64,000 bases of DNA from Diphasiastrum complanatum (taxonomy: Eukaryota > Streptophyta > Lycopodiopsida > Lycopodiales > Lycopodiaceae): the NCBI GenBank assembly GCA_029204225.1, contig CM055097.1, positions 25,761,039 to 25,825,038 of the forward strand. The letters are read 5' to 3'. A program made the position numbers and the translations under genes. This document shows positions 11,776-27,515 of the stretch, piece by piece (position 1 is the stretch's first letter; every line of letters begins with the position of its first letter). Under the pieces are notes generated by a model. It did no database searches. It worked only from the letters and a program-made list of their open reading frames with translations, and had not been told where the DNA came from.

Positions 11776-11961
11776 TAGTGTCATACCATATTCGTGACAG
11801 TTAGTAGTATATATGCTCCCATATGTTTCATATATCATTGCATCCTTTTCAGTTTCAGTTTTCAGTTCAGTTTATAGCAGTTAGATTTGTATTTCTGTTA
11901 TAATCTTGGAGACGTTTCATACGCTCCTACGGTTACCACATACTTGACATGTACTTTGACT

Positions 11962-12733
11962 GGATGTTGTGGGGACCCCAATTCTACCACACTATTTAGA
12001 TTTGGGACTATCCCATGGCTTGAGATTCACATTGGGCCGGTTATGAGTCTCATCACATCAGCTTGAGATTGAGGTTGGACGTTTCCATGGTACCCCACGA
12101 GAGGAGCGGATCTACCAGTTATGTTCATTGTCCGAGGTGGAGTCAGAGGAGCACTTTTTGTTTAGATGTCCAGTCTATTATGAAATCAGAGGGAGATACC
12201 ATTGACTCTTCCGAGAGGCTCCGGTCACACTGTGGTCCCTTACAGCACATGATGATCCACGATGTGTCACACTTATGATCAGAGAGATGTTTTTACTGTG
12301 ATAGGACCTACACCAACCACCTACTCATCCTGATGCACAGATCCAAATCACATCATTTTTCTCCCGCATGATAGTGACATCGACAATGACTCTTTACAAC
12401 ATAGAGACCTGAGACGGCGTACTACACATACTCAGATTCCCGCAGAGCCACTACTTCCTTCCTGGCGACGTCAGCAACATTTATTGAGACCACCTCCAGG
12501 CATTATCCCCATCACATCTTTCTTTGACAGCAGCAGTACCTGATGACACTGAGATATACCATTATCATATTGGCAACATTAGACATAAGACATATTTTAT
12601 GTTTATAGTCATAGTTGTAGTACATTGAAATTTCTTTTCTGTTATGGAGACATTTCATATGCTCTCGTTGTACCACACACTTGATATGTACTTTTTAGTC
12701 TTATATGCCAATAGGCATGGAAAAGACATTAAT

Positions 12734-12737
<4 letters not shown>
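11962..12737 (+). mobile_element. 5'-truncated LINE, ORF2 C-terminus and 3' end
   Basis: Starts inside the ORF2 C-terminal domain and carries the Cys/His motif region, a PCNA-box-like QIQITSFF at 12338-12361 and a terminal ITSFF at 12511-12525. Frameshifts are present. The 3' end has ATGCC/GGCAT at 12705-12718 with loop AATA, then GACATTAATAAAATC. Its left border is not at (TC)n; it joins the truncated 3' UTR of the previous copy. Confidence 0.85.

Positions 12738-12819
<82 letters not shown>
12738..12819 (+). repeat. (TC)n LINE tail
   Basis: About 40 TC units following the LINE 3' end. Confidence 0.98.
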
Positions 12820-12821
<2 letters not shown>

Positions 12822-12960
12822 GACGCTGCTTCCGAGATTGCTTTGTCTATACTTGTACATCTCTTTCCTCACCTTCTTCCTCAGCAGAGCAGGAGGTTAA
12901 GCTCGAGCGACCACCTATACCCTTTGTAGAGTTGGCGGTTAAGCTCTTACATGATTAATG
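12820..12960 (+). mobile_element. LINE 3' UTR fragment
   Basis: Contains CAGGAGGTTAAGCTC and TTGGCGGTTAAGCTC spaced as in the 3' UTR motif pair of the LINEs at 7.7, 21.75 and 23.05 kb. It starts at the end of a (TC)n tract and has no hairpin. Confidence 0.55.
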
Positions 12961-15430
12961 TGTATATTGGGGACCAAGAGTGAGTTTTGTCGGAAAATAG
13001 GATAGATAAAGTAGCGGCGGAAACTTCCTACTTCCAGTGCATGACTACGCCTATCAAAATTGAACAAAGCAGTAGTGATGGAATCACGTTCAATCTTTAG
13101 CAACTAACTTTGAAATCGCTAGATACTAAGTGATTACATAGCCAAACATGAAGTATTGAATTCTCAGACAATTTCTATTAGTTACAAAAGCAATCCAGAG
13201 ATGCATGCATTCTGACATATATTGAACGCAATAAGAAGATAGTATTGATTCAGAAAAGAAAATCAGATGCTAATGAGCGCAAGACAATAGCGGATAGAAG
13301 CCGCGCACTCTAAGTTGTCTCTGAGTAACTGAGAATAAGTCTGATAATAAGCAGCTATGCTGATAAGCAATAACACAATACCAACTCTAAAACAAATCTC
13401 TTAAAAGACTGAGCTAAAATGCTCAAGAGAGTTCAAGCTTGAAAGCTTGATAGGGCTAGATTTGAGGAGTGTGAAAAATAGCCTATTTTGGCAAATCTAG
13501 CCATGTAGAACTTTGTAAATATTGTGTATAATTGGGTTCCACACATGAAAGGCCAAGATGCCACGTGGCAACACACTCCTAATGTAGGTTAGATCAAGTC
13601 AAGAGACTTGGTCATGTCTATTTGGTGGTCATCCCTACTTTATAGGACCTACACCTAAGTTTAAGGTGAAAATTTGACCAACTAGCTGCCTACCAAGCAT
13701 AACTCTAGGATCTAGGCTAGGGTTTCATTTTAGGGCAAGAAGAGTGAGTTAACTTCCTTATTACATGCTAAAAATCCACCTAAATTCAAGAAGGAAGTCA
13801 AATTTGCTATGTATTCCAAGCTCCCATAGTGAGAGGATAGAATGGGTGATATCAATAATTACCTTCCAAGGAGTCACATGAAATCGGGTTAATTAGCATT
13901 AAGAAATTCACTAATATATTCTTAGAATAAAGAAATAGCTTTTCGGGTTTCCAATTTTGTAAATTTGAGATTCAATAGAGGTCATGACCAACACCTCGAA
14001 TTTTCCGGCAAAATACCCCTAGTGACCAATAGTATTTAGCATCATTCTAAATATACGGCCGTACAATGGTCAATCCGGTCCGTTAGTTTCAAATCTTCCT
14101 TCTGGAATACATCCCATACCACAGGTTCTTCCTCCAAGAAGACCTTATCGTCCAAGGATCAATTGAGTTCATTGGAATAAATCTGTCCCTTAGAGATTTT
14201 CAAAATCTCTAGATCTCTCACATAACATTTGAGTCCAATTAATCTGTACTATGCTAAGTTCTCAAGAATTCTCCAAATTCCATCTTCATAGTACGAATTC
14301 CAACACATGTTTTCCGTTACCCTTTTCTTAATCTTTCCGGATACTGAAAGGATTGTAGGTCTCACCGTAACATTCCTTGAGTTGATAGATTTAGAAATGG
14401 GAAAGAATGAGAGGGAATTTTATCCAATTAAGACCAAATTTGATTAAGATGTTTCAATTAGAATTTCTCTACCAACGGGCTGAATTTAATTATTTATGCA
14501 AGACAAAAATTTGCATATAACCTTTATTCAAACTTACAGGTTTTTTAGTTGAGTCAATCTTGCCAAATTTTTCGACTCTCAAAAAGGAACGTAAAGGCTT
14601 AAATGATTATTTTGATATGCCAAACCTCAAAATCAAATTTCTGAATGAGTTCTGCCCATTGGGCCTTATGACCTTTCAGACGTATTTGATTAGAGAAATG
14701 GGCGAATCATTACTTATTAGTTTCTTGCTTCTTCTTTTGGTAAGCAACAGCTTCCAGTTCATCAAAAAACTTTTTTAGCATCATCCAAAGTCTGGAGGAC
14801 ATTCCATTTGCATTGATTTGATAATCAGCTGATAGTCTATAAACGAACTACCACTATGCCAATTTTCAGTCAAAGAGCGATAGCTTGGCCAAAAAAATCG
14901 AAAAGCTCTGGGACAAAAGTGTCCAATTCCTGAATTTCCCATGTGGCAGTTAATTGATTGCAATTCGTTAAACATTGCAATTTTGCATTTGATTATCTCT
15001 TTGTTTATGTCTAGGTGAAGTTCCAAATCAGCTTTACTAAATCTGTGAAGCAACTGATTAGAATCGATAAAGTCTTCCATGTCGGGCGATGCTGGTTGAA
15101 TTTCGGGGAAAGTAGGGACTTCTTCATTTTGCCATAATGCATAGGAAAAAACAAAAGTTTTCCTTAATTAGCAAGTTTGTATGGGGAATTGCAAGATTCA
15201 TCAAAGGAATTTTCATTAAAAAAAGTCAGTTTTTATGAAAGTTCGTGCTTGGAACATAATGCCTTTACAAACTTGTAATTATCGTTCGCAAATTCAAAAA
15301 AACAATAGCCAATGCATGAAATTATCCTTTGACATTGTCTAACTGCCTTAAAAAAAATTGAAATCAATAAGTTCCAAAAGCCTTTAAAGTTGTCGGAGGA
15401 AAAATAAAAAAAGCCCTTTAGATTTAGCCT
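12961..15430. other. ABCC intron, nothing recognised
   Basis: AT-rich sequence without a convincing coding frame or LINE homology. Open frames at 14560-14778 (plus) and 14781-15080 (minus) resemble nothing I know. Confidence 0.5.
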
Positions 15431-15600
15431 AGACCCCCCCTTCTCTCTTCTTTCTTCCCTCCAAAAAGCCCATTCCTCGGGCTCCTTGGGCCCGAGATGG
15501 AGGAGGCCGCGAGCTCGGGCTCCAGCTCCACGCTCACTGCATCAAGCTCGCCCAATTTCCTCTTCAACAATCTAGAGAAGAGAGAGAGAGGGCGAGAAAG

Positions 15601-15663
<63 letters not shown>

Positions 15664-15810
15664 TGCTGGTCCGAGGGAAATGCACCCTGTTGCACCAGCA
15701 GTGTGCTCACAGATCTTTCAGCTTAATCTAGAGTCTATTCCTGTCGATTTTCAGCTCTACATCAAAGTTTCATATTGTTATTGCAGGTTCATCCTTCCAT
15801 AGCAAGCTCC
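15430..15810 (+). other. GC-rich island with possible captured gene start and (GA)n
   Basis: A pyrimidine-rich leader and a CTCGGGC/GCCCGAG inverted pair precede an ATG at 15497. The frame begins MEEAASSGSSSTLTASSS, typical of a plant N-terminus, and is followed by NFLFNNLEK before running into (GA)n. Composition differs sharply from the AT-rich intron around it. It could be a 5' exon fragment of another gene; the parent gene is not recognised. Confidence 0.3.
15606..15661 (+). repeat. (GA)n microsatellite
   Basis: About 27 GA units. It is the only long GA/TC tract in the window with GA on the plus strand, and it is not flanked by a LINE 3' end. Confidence 0.98.
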
Positions 15811-16474
15811 AGAAAGAAAGCAAGCCTTAGAAATCATCAGCCACAGGTCATTTCAGCCTGCTAGCATGCTTTCAAGCCATTCTTCACCTGAAGAATACTG
15901 CCTTCCCCACTCTTTTACTGCTATCCTACTACTTTCTATGGATTCTCAGTATGAAAACACAAAACTCTAAATTTAACCAAGAAGCTTTACAGGCATAGGT
16001 ACTTGCTGATTATTCTGCTCTTTAATTCACATTTACAGTTTGTAAATAACAGTGAATAGGATGCAGAGAACGCCCATATGAAATCTGAGCAAAAGCCTGA
16101 ATACATTGTTCCACTTGTACACACTAAAAACAGCCAACAAAGATTGACAAAAAGAGTGAAACCGTATCCTCTTTTGCACAAGAAGCGAGCCAAACAAAAA
16201 TTCAGCTTAACTGCCACTCAAAGCTTTCAAAACAAATTCGGTTTTTTTGTCAAAAATCACTTTCCAAGAGGTTAATTTATCATACTGGTTGCAAACTTTG
16301 GTAGTGCACACACCATACAACCGAATGCTCTCAAAAAAACCGTGATTTAGGAAGAGAATCAAGAATCACCCCATCATGCTTATGCTCCAAACTTTTGCTT
16401 CAAAATCCAAGAATCAGGACCCCAACTTTTGTATTTTCGTTCTCCAATTCTTGGCCTTCACTTGAGCTTCCCTC
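15811..16474. other. ABCC intron, nothing recognised
   Basis: No gene or element was identified. Open frames on both strands look random. Confidence 0.5.
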
Positions 16475-16645
16475 GCCCAAATGGAGAGACTCTGTTTCCG
16501 TAAGTCTATTCGAGATGCCTCTAGTAAGTGTCAACTTTTTGACTTCACTATTTCCCCTACAGCTCCATGTGCAGCAGCAGCATGGTGCACTAGTCTTATC
16601 GCAATAGATTGGGTCAGTATCTCACAATTACAGCTCACTATGCAG
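16475..16645 (+). mobile_element. LINE ORF2 fragment
   Basis: The frame from 16481 reads ERLCFRKSIRDASSKCQLF, matching ERFCFRKSIRDARSKCRLF of the LINE ORF2 at 10.86 kb. Both ends are truncated, with no tail. Confidence 0.75.
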
Positions 16646-17132
16646 TCACATATTAAGAAACATACTTGAAATGTAGTTGAAAGAGGCATAAAGAAGCATA
16701 TTATGAGTGTTAATAGCATCATATCCTCATTTCAATGGCATATTATGGATTTTCAGGTCATAGAGAGATTTTATAAGCTGACTGGAACTCATAAAAGGTC
16801 AAAAAGGTGGGAGGTAGAAACACTTCAACTGGGAAAGTAATATGCCATGAGAAACTTTTACACTGGGAATAGGACTATTTAGTGACCTTTCCACCAAGCT
16901 CAACAGCTTTGCCATTATTTGATGGCCATTTCACTAAACAATTTATTAGATGGTTTGAATTATGTTTCAATTCATCGCTTCAAGTGCATTTTTTTTAAAG
17001 GGCACTTCAAACCTCTCCACAATAGCCAAACCGTAATGGTCATGAACTCCCATAATGTGCACATAGACTTTAGTTGCTCATCAGGCTGATCTAAAATTGC
17101 CTGAGATTATAGCTACCTGAAACTAAACTTAG

Positions 17133-17133
<1 letters not shown>
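16646..17133. other. ABCC intron, nothing recognised
   Basis: AT-rich with no coding frame recognised. Confidence 0.5.

Positions 17134-17201
<68 letters not shown>
17134..17201 (+). repeat. (TC)n microsatellite
   Basis: About 34 TC units. A LINE 3'-end fragment starts at its right edge. Confidence 0.98.
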
Positions 17202-17203
<2 letters not shown>

Positions 17204-17386
17204 TAGAGTTGATATTTCAATTTCATTTTCATATCAGTTTTTTTAGTTAACTTCACGATTTTCGTTTTATTCATCATTTGGAGATGTTTTTAGGCTCCTT
17301 TGTTGCTATACACACTTGATATGGACTACTTCGTCTTATATGCCTTCTGGCATCAAAAGACATTAATAAAGCTCTCTCTCTCTCCC
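17202..17386 (+). mobile_element. LINE 3'-end fragment
   Basis: Only the last part of a 3' UTR remains: GGAGATGTTTTTAGGCTCC, the hairpin ATGCC/GGCAT at 17340-17353 with loop TTCT, GACATTAATAAAGC and a short (TC)n tail. Confidence 0.85.
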
Positions 17387-17752
17387 ACACCCCCTGCTCT
17401 CCATCTTCTGCCCCCTCCTCTCTTTCTACTCCTCTCTTGCATATTCCCGAGATCTATACACCTACTAAATCCTTTGAATAGTACATTCTCTCCTAGATTG
17501 AACAGGTCACACAAGAATCCAGCTCTCTACGGAAAGAAATGGGACATCTTTAAGCGACCGTTCAATCTATGTCCGTTGGAAGGGAAGCCATTCTAGCCCG
17601 GATTACTTTTTTGGAGGCAGCAATAAGCAAGCAAGGAGAGCCAACCATCTCTACCTCTACAAGGATTCAAGAATTGGAAGAGAAGATTGAGCAACACAGA
17701 GCTGAGACAAAGAATGGGCTTCTCTTCAAAGATGGCAATACAGAAGGTACAC
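17387..17752 (+). mobile_element. LINE ORF1 fragment (coiled coil), cut by an LTR element
   Basis: After a C/T-rich Pro-coding region, the frame from about 17569 reads SVGREAILARITFLEAAISK and IQELEEKIEQHRAETKNG. These correspond to the ORF1 coiled coil of the copies at 8.3 and 29.8 kb. It is interrupted at 17753 by an LTR. Confidence 0.7.
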
Positions 17753-18645
17753 TGTTATGAGCCTGTAGCCAGAGCCGAACCCTAAAGGACATTGGAGATC
17801 ATACACCATAGTCAGGGGCATGTTCAGTGCACATGCCCACCAGGGCAAGACAGTGTGAGTAGCGTGCACAAGTATGGGCCTATAGTGGGCTAGAGACCCA
17901 CGGCCGGTACTACAAGCATAGAGGGCCTAACACAGTTTAGGGAGCCTGTCAGCAGGAGGGTGAAGTCGGCCACGTCAGAGCCACGAGGCCGACAATTGGC
18001 AGCATGCATGCTACTAGTCCTCACACTGGGCTAGGAGGGGTTTACACCATATAGGGAGTTGGCAAGGTTGGGTGGATCAGTTAGTGTTTGCCCTACTATG
18101 GTGTCAAGGTTTCTCACACTGGTATCAGAGCCTCCTTCTAGAGAGAGAATAGCCCGTTCTAGAGAGAGAAAGTGGAGAAATCTTCAATTTTTGCTTGTTT
18201 CTTGAGAATTTTGGTGGGGGAAAAGGTGGAGACAGCTTCTAAAGGTATTATAGAACCTCTAGTGGTGTTGTTCTAGCCCAAAAAATCGATTGATTTGCTG
18301 TTTTTGGATCAGACTTCTCAAAAACGTTCTACGGGTCCATCGCTGCCTAGAAAAAAGGAAAAATCAGCACTTCAGTTGATCATAACTTCTCCTACAGGTG
18401 TCAGATCATTCTGAGATTTTGGGAGTAGGTGGACAGCATTAGGGCGCCCTCAACCAGCTTGATTTCACCTGATTTGGAGCTTGGTTGCAGAGATATCGCA
18501 AAAAATCAGTTTTAGACGTTTTTCAAGGCTGTTGCAGTTGAAGTCGCATAACTTTTTGGGTTTTTGTCCATTAGATCCTCCGGTCTTTCAGCATTGGTCC
18601 AGTTCGAGCGTGGTTGTACAATAAACCATATTTTTGATCCTAACC
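17753..18645 (+). mobile_element. Ty3/gypsy 5' fragment: LTR, primer site and leader
   Basis: A probable 366-bp LTR (17753-18118, TG...CA) is followed by the primer-binding site TGGTATCAGAGCC at 18120-18132, which pairs with the 3' end of initiator tRNA-Met. The leader after it has CTAGAGAGAGAA repeated and GGTCCATCGCTGCCTAG. It closely resembles the leader of the minus-strand gypsy element around 35.05-35.33 kb. No gag frame survives; the fragment ends where LINE sequence resumes near 18645. Confidence 0.75.
18120..18132 (+). other. Primer-binding site, tRNA-iMet type
   Basis: TGGTATCAGAGCC lies just after the LTR 3' end, complementary to the plant initiator tRNA-Met 3' end. Confidence 0.85.
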
Positions 18646-19160
18646 AGTTGTTTCACACACGAGTGGTTCCAGCAGTGATGTATGCCTCCGAGATCTAGTT
18701 GCTCTCCAGGACTGGGCAGGCATTTCCCACATTCAAGCCACTATGTTGGGTCGCATGATACGTGCCAAGACTACCACCGCTCATGATATCCTATGTGCTG
18801 AGTTTCCTACTCCTCCGATCATCCTTGAGGAGTAGTCCAGATGTAGTCGCCACTTGCCACCATCAGGGCCCACTATACACTCCACTCAGCGGACACTTCA
18901 CACTTACTTTTGCTAATATGTACTTATTCTCCACCTCGCCCAGGATGTGGGCACTGGTACTTTTTCTGTAGTTCTTCTGTTATAACTGGCCCGGGTTGTG
19001 GGCTTATTTCACTTCTGCTTTGTTCTTCTTTCATTCGTAGCTAGTTTATAGCATTATACGGCCACATCCTCCTATGGATGATGCTCCCACTCTTGCTTGT
19101 ACGTATTTTCTTTTTGGTCTTATGCACCCACGGGTGCCCAAAAGACGTTAATAAAGCTTT
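18646..19160 (+). mobile_element. 5'-truncated LINE, second subfamily
   Basis: Starts in ORF2 with a decayed version of the ...ALYAAETWC and MLARMIRAKSS region. It then has an internal deletion and a distinct 3' UTR (GGCCACATCCTCCTATGGATGA) shared with 30.6-30.87 kb. The 3' hairpin is GCACCC/GGGTGC at 19124-19137, a base-paired variant of the ATGCC/GGCAT stem, followed by GACGTTAATAAAGC. Confidence 0.82.
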
Positions 19161-19168
19161 CTCTCTCA

Positions 19169-19990
19169 CGGGCTTCGGTTTCTGTTGGGCCAGTTTCGAG
19201 TATCTTCACATCAGTTGGCTATTGACACTGGACGCTTCCAGTGCACCCCACGAGAGGAGCGAATTTGCCAGTTGTGCTCATTAGCTATGGTCGAGTCAGA
19301 GGAGCACTTCCTTTTCACATGTCCAGTTTATATGAGATCAGAGGGCGATATCATTGCCTTTTTTATCAGACACATGTTACATTGCGGTCCCTTATCTCAT
19401 ACGAGGACCCCCGTTGTGTGGCACTTATGCTACTTGAGATGTCCCTCTTACGACAGGACCTATGCCAGGCAGTCCAGCATACTTACCCAGTCACCCAGTC
19501 CCAGATTACATCCTTCTTCTCACGCAGGAGATCACGTTCTGATGCGGACATGACTGACAGCGATTGCGACGACATTCCCAAACCCAGGACACCTAGACAA
19601 CGTACCACCCAGCCTCAGGCGACCATGAGAGTTACACGTCCCACCAGGCCTCCTAGACACAGACGCACTACATATGCTCATACTCATCGACGACGCCAGC
19701 ATATTCCAGCGCTTACTAATGTTACAGCTCGCATTACATCCTTCTACAGCATCAGCACAGCCCTGACTTCTTGACATGGATACATATGATTTTCATGCAC
19801 AGGCTTTTTCATTTATGTATTTCATTTATGTATTTCATTTATGTATTTATCTTAGCCTGTACCAGATGTTTTTTCTTTATTACAGCATTGGAGATGCTTT
19901 AGACGCTCTCCTAGTTACCACATACCTGACATGTACTACTTTCGTCTTATATGCCTTTTGGCATGGAAAAGACATTAATAAAGCTTTCTT
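19169..19990 (+). mobile_element. 5'-truncated LINE, ORF2 C-terminus and 3' end
   Basis: Begins after a very short TC tail with GQFRVSSHQLAIDTGRF. The zinc-finger-like motif has one indel. The frame from 19241 to 19774 carries a PCNA-box-like QSQITSFF at 19496-19519 followed by SRRRSRSD, an acidic DSDCDD stretch, an Arg/Thr-rich linker and a terminal ITSFY at 19733-19747. The 3' end has ATGCC/GGCAT at 19951-19964 and GACATTAATAAAGC. Confidence 0.88.
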
Positions 19991-19992
19991 CT

Positions 19993-20083
<91 letters not shown>
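19991..20083 (+). repeat. (TTC)n then (TC)n LINE tail
   Basis: A few TTC units followed by about 42 TC units; the next LINE begins at 20084. Confidence 0.97.
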
Positions 20084-24168
<4,085 letters not shown>

Positions 24169-24206
24169 TCCTTCCTTTCTTTCTTTCTCTCTCTCTCCCT
24201 CCTAGT
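24169..24206 (+). repeat. C/T-rich LINE tail
   Basis: Mixed TTCC, TTTC and TC units ending the second LINE array. Confidence 0.85.
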
Positions 24207-25370
24207 TGGTACTTCTTAAAAGGCATTTTTTGGACCCCCAAGGCAAGTTTCTATAGCTATGTATGAAAACCACACTAATATTCACAAAGCTGAAGTTTGT
24301 TTTGAGATTACACCATGACAGGAATGGTATGAAAGGAGTATGTCAACACAAAATCCTAATTAAAGATTAACTGACCTTAAAAAGCCCTGCAAACCAAAAC
24401 CTGCAAATGTAAAGTAAACAGTGTAAACTTTGTGCTAGATTCGCTTCAGATAGAAAAAAAAATGTTCACAGCAGATCAATAGCTAAGCTAAGAAAGCAAC
24501 ACATAAGCAAGAACTAACCCTAGAAAGCGGCAAAGAGAATGCTTAAGAAGACTAAAGAGAAAGATCAATATCATCAGCTATGAATTGAATGGCAATCAGC
24601 CCTACATATACCCACAAGGAAGCCCTAAAATGGAGTCTTCCAAAGGATAAGATTACTGAACCTAAGCTATCCTGGATAGGGTTACTGAACCTAAGCTATC
24701 ATGGGTCCCATAAGGACTTGCCCTCAATGGTAGTGGCCCAATACCTAAGGGTATACTAGTTAGGGGCTATATACCTAGTATACTATACTGTCCAAATGAA
24801 AGTCAGGTCACTATCTCCAAAAATTAGCAGTAACTTTTCACCTCTTACTATGTGCAACCTACAAGCTTAAAAAACTTTTAGCATTTAGGCAGCGATCCAT
24901 GAGGAACGGAACCAGTTCCTAAAAATGCGCACAACTGGGCGGTGGCTCATCCAAGGAACAGAGCCTGTTGCTGAAAACCACTTCTTAGGAATGGAACAGC
25001 TGCTCCTAAGCGATGGAATGATTTCCATTCAAGGAACCCATTTGATGCAGAAATTATGTTTGGATTTGGTTGCACATGTAACCATCAATTGTCCAACAAG
25101 CTTACTAAGATAATAGTAATACCAGAAATCCCACTTATGTGTACATCACTGCAAATACCTGACATATACACAGATATATGTGCTACCCAGAGATCAGGAT
25201 ACACACCTAAGATTACAAGTCAAGATTGAAATATATCCCAAGAGAATGTGGGCTTCAAATAGGTAGCTGGTGAAATAGCACTAGCATAATCACATCAGTG
25301 TTCTTGGTAATTGAGGACATTAAGCACTCTTTCAGGCATACTTTGGTGTTCTACTAAACAAGTAACCACC
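24207..25370. other. ABCC intron, nothing recognised
   Basis: AT-rich. A stretch around 24690-24790 containing GGTATACTAGTTA resembles sequence near 41860-41950, so it may be part of a dispersed repeat. Confidence 0.45.
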
Positions 25371-25375
25371 TAAGC

Positions 25376-25576
25376 CTTTGGTGTTGTGCTAAACAAGTAT
25401 AACCACCAAGGAAAGAGCACGTAATGTTGAGTTCTGCTCGCTATGGCCAATAATGCCCAGTTAATTGCTTCCTTAAAAACAGCAAGCTGTATTACTGCAA
25501 TAGATTAATTCACAGGATCTTGAACAAACTGTAAGGGTCCAACCTTGGGCCCAGACTATTATTGAGGGCCTTGGGC
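25376..25576 (-). pseudogene. Partial tandem copy of an ABCC exon and its flank
   Basis: This block repeats the sequence at 25577-25830. On the minus strand it encodes only ALNNSLGPRLDPYSLFKI, the 3' half of the LLRALNNSLG exon. The 5' half and acceptor are missing. Unlike the longer copy, the residues after LGPR keep the family's frame and spacing. It lies just downstream of the longer copy and is probably not spliced in. Confidence 0.7.
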
Positions 25577-25765
25577 CTTCGGTATTGTGCTAAACAAGTA
25601 TAACCACAAAGGAAAGAGCACCTAATGTTGAGTTCTGCTCGCTATGACCAATAATGCTCGATTAATTGCTTCCTTAAAAACAGCAAACTGTATTCCTTCT
25701 CCAAAAACTTGCAAAACCCAAATGGTTGCCAAGTTAACAAAATAAACGGAAAAAAATTTATTCAC

Positions 25766-25877
25766 AGGATCTTGATCAAACTGCAAGGGTTCCAACCTTG
25801 GGCCCAGACTATTGTTGAGGGCCCTAAGCAATCTTGGGCGTGATCTGGTGCATTCTGCATCCCAGCACCTCCAAAAA
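25766..25877 (-). CDS. ABCC exon: RCWDAECTRSRPRLLRALNNSLG block
   Basis: The acceptor GTGCAG at 25880-25878 joins in phase to the exon at 27401-27515, giving NFWRCWDAECTR then RPRLLRALNNSLGPR. This matches the conserved RCW...PWLLRALNNSLGGR of plant ABCC1/2. The 3' end is odd. No GT lies at the boundary expected from the family (after AAG at 25771). Compared with the partial tandem copy, one extra base shifts the last residues to LEPLQFDQDP. A GT at 25765-25764 would still join in frame to IGND of the next exon, two residues longer than usual. The 3' boundary given is therefore a guess. Confidence 0.75.
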
Positions 25878-25880
25878 CTG

Positions 25881-27400
25881 CACAAAAGGGATACAATCAA
25901 AATCAAGATGTTGAATGGTAACAACCATTTACAATCAGGAAAATGACAATTCCACAAAATGGGAAATTCCAAAATGTAGAACCTCTTTGATAGCACTAAG
26001 CTTTGCGTCAATTCTTGCAAAAGAATATACATTCTTAGAGAAAACACTTACAATATCCAAGTTAAACATATATTTTGAAAAAAAAGTAAGATCACGCTTA
26101 TCTTTCAATGAGAGAATGAAAAAAAAACTATGTGATGGGAGAAATGACAAATTCCATACAGAAACACATACAATTAAATTCCCAAAAAATACATGCCCTG
26201 AAGACAATGACCAGAACATCTTGGAAATCGATGAAATCTTGTGAAAGGTGAAATTTCAATCATTTACACAGGGATAAGCCATTCTTTCTCACATCACAAC
26301 ACAAACACAAATTTAAATGACTATTCCCTAACAGGAAAGCACGTTGTTGATTCAATACCAGTAAAGAGTATTATTACCATGCAAAATACTGGAGGAAAAG
26401 GCCTATAACTGAGCTCATTTCATCCAAGGGAGTAAAATGCTGCTGAAATGCCAGATTATTAGAGACATCAAGAAGTCACTTATCCAGCCACACACACACA
26501 GCTACCTGTGGACAATAATTTAGGACAGTCACCACTGAATCTTATTTGTACCTAATACTTATATCAATCGAGGGATGTGGAATGAAGGCATGTCATGAAA
26601 AGATAGTCAGATTGTAGAATAAGAGAAAGTAGGAGCAAACGACATTAAAACATCAATAATAATATTAAGTACTGCAATTGTTCTTGCTAGCTACTTGACC
26701 TGAAGAACACTCTGGAGCTTTTCACATATAAAGCTAAGACCAGCCAAAACAACTAAGGATGTAAAAATGTGGACCTCACTTGCATTGGGAAGCCCAACTC
26801 TAAAGCTGCTTCACTAGTCAACGTATTGCAGAAATGTTTAAATATCAAGCTGTCCAAAGGCATTCTCATAGTAGACTAAAGTCATCTCTTAGCTTCTAAA
26901 ACCAGACACGTGAGTTCCTTTCTGATAGAAGTTCAGCATAAAAAGACAAGCTTTCTGTGCGCACTCTCCAAGAAACAGCATATAGTTCTCTTGATAAGAA
27001 AACAGTAAGGGTTGCTATCAACATTAAGTCAACACATGAATACAAGTACTTATAAGCAGGCTTATGTTTTTTGCTGTTTACTGAAGATTGTTACAACCAA
27101 AAGTAAAGGATGTCAAAAATAGCCTCGCAGACTTTCCGAGCAAATTAAATCAGCAACATAAACAGTTTAAATTTCTAGCAACCAAGAAACGAACAAAACG
27201 ACTTGAATATAACCTCTCTGGCCTCATTTGCACAACATATTATATTACTCTTTAACAAAAACTGTCATAAGCAAATGTCTCTAAAATGCCATGCTATCTC
27301 TTAACGCTCATCATCAATTGACAATCTTTCACTTTTTCTAAATATGGAAACTCCAATGGAGTAACAAGTATAGATGAATCCATGTCTTTGAAACACGTAC
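25881..27400. other. ABCC intron, nothing recognised
   Basis: A 1.5-kb AT-rich intron without a recognised element. Confidence 0.6.
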
Positions 27401-27515
27401 TTCGAATAAAGCTCTTCAGTTTGGTCCCATGTGTCAAGTTGCCAAATATCTTTCTCCACAAGGGGCTTCTTAAAACCTTTTTTCATAAGAGGTGTCATCC
27501 ACTCAAACAGAACCC
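27401..27515 (-). CDS. ABCC exon: WMTPLM and WDQTEELYS block
   Basis: A 115-bp exon with acceptor ATTCAG and donor GTACGT. It starts in phase 1 and ends in phase 2, matching the neighbouring exons. It encodes [17 protein letters not shown] then [18 protein letters not shown]. The family has FFSWMTPLM.LG..KP..E.DVW.LD.WDQTE. This is the start of the first transmembrane domain after the N-terminal linker. No stop is seen. Confidence 0.93.

Larger units (their letters stand above)
7886..11961 (+). mobile_element. LINE with ORF1 and ORF2, RT core deleted
   Basis: The most complete element by layout: ORF1, an ORF1-ORF2 spacer, endonuclease, C-terminal domain and most of the 3' UTR. It abuts the 3' end of the preceding copy. 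It is cut off at about 11961 just before the 3' hairpin, where another 5'-truncated copy begins. The catalytic part of the reverse transcriptase is missing at about 10585. Confidence 0.87.
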
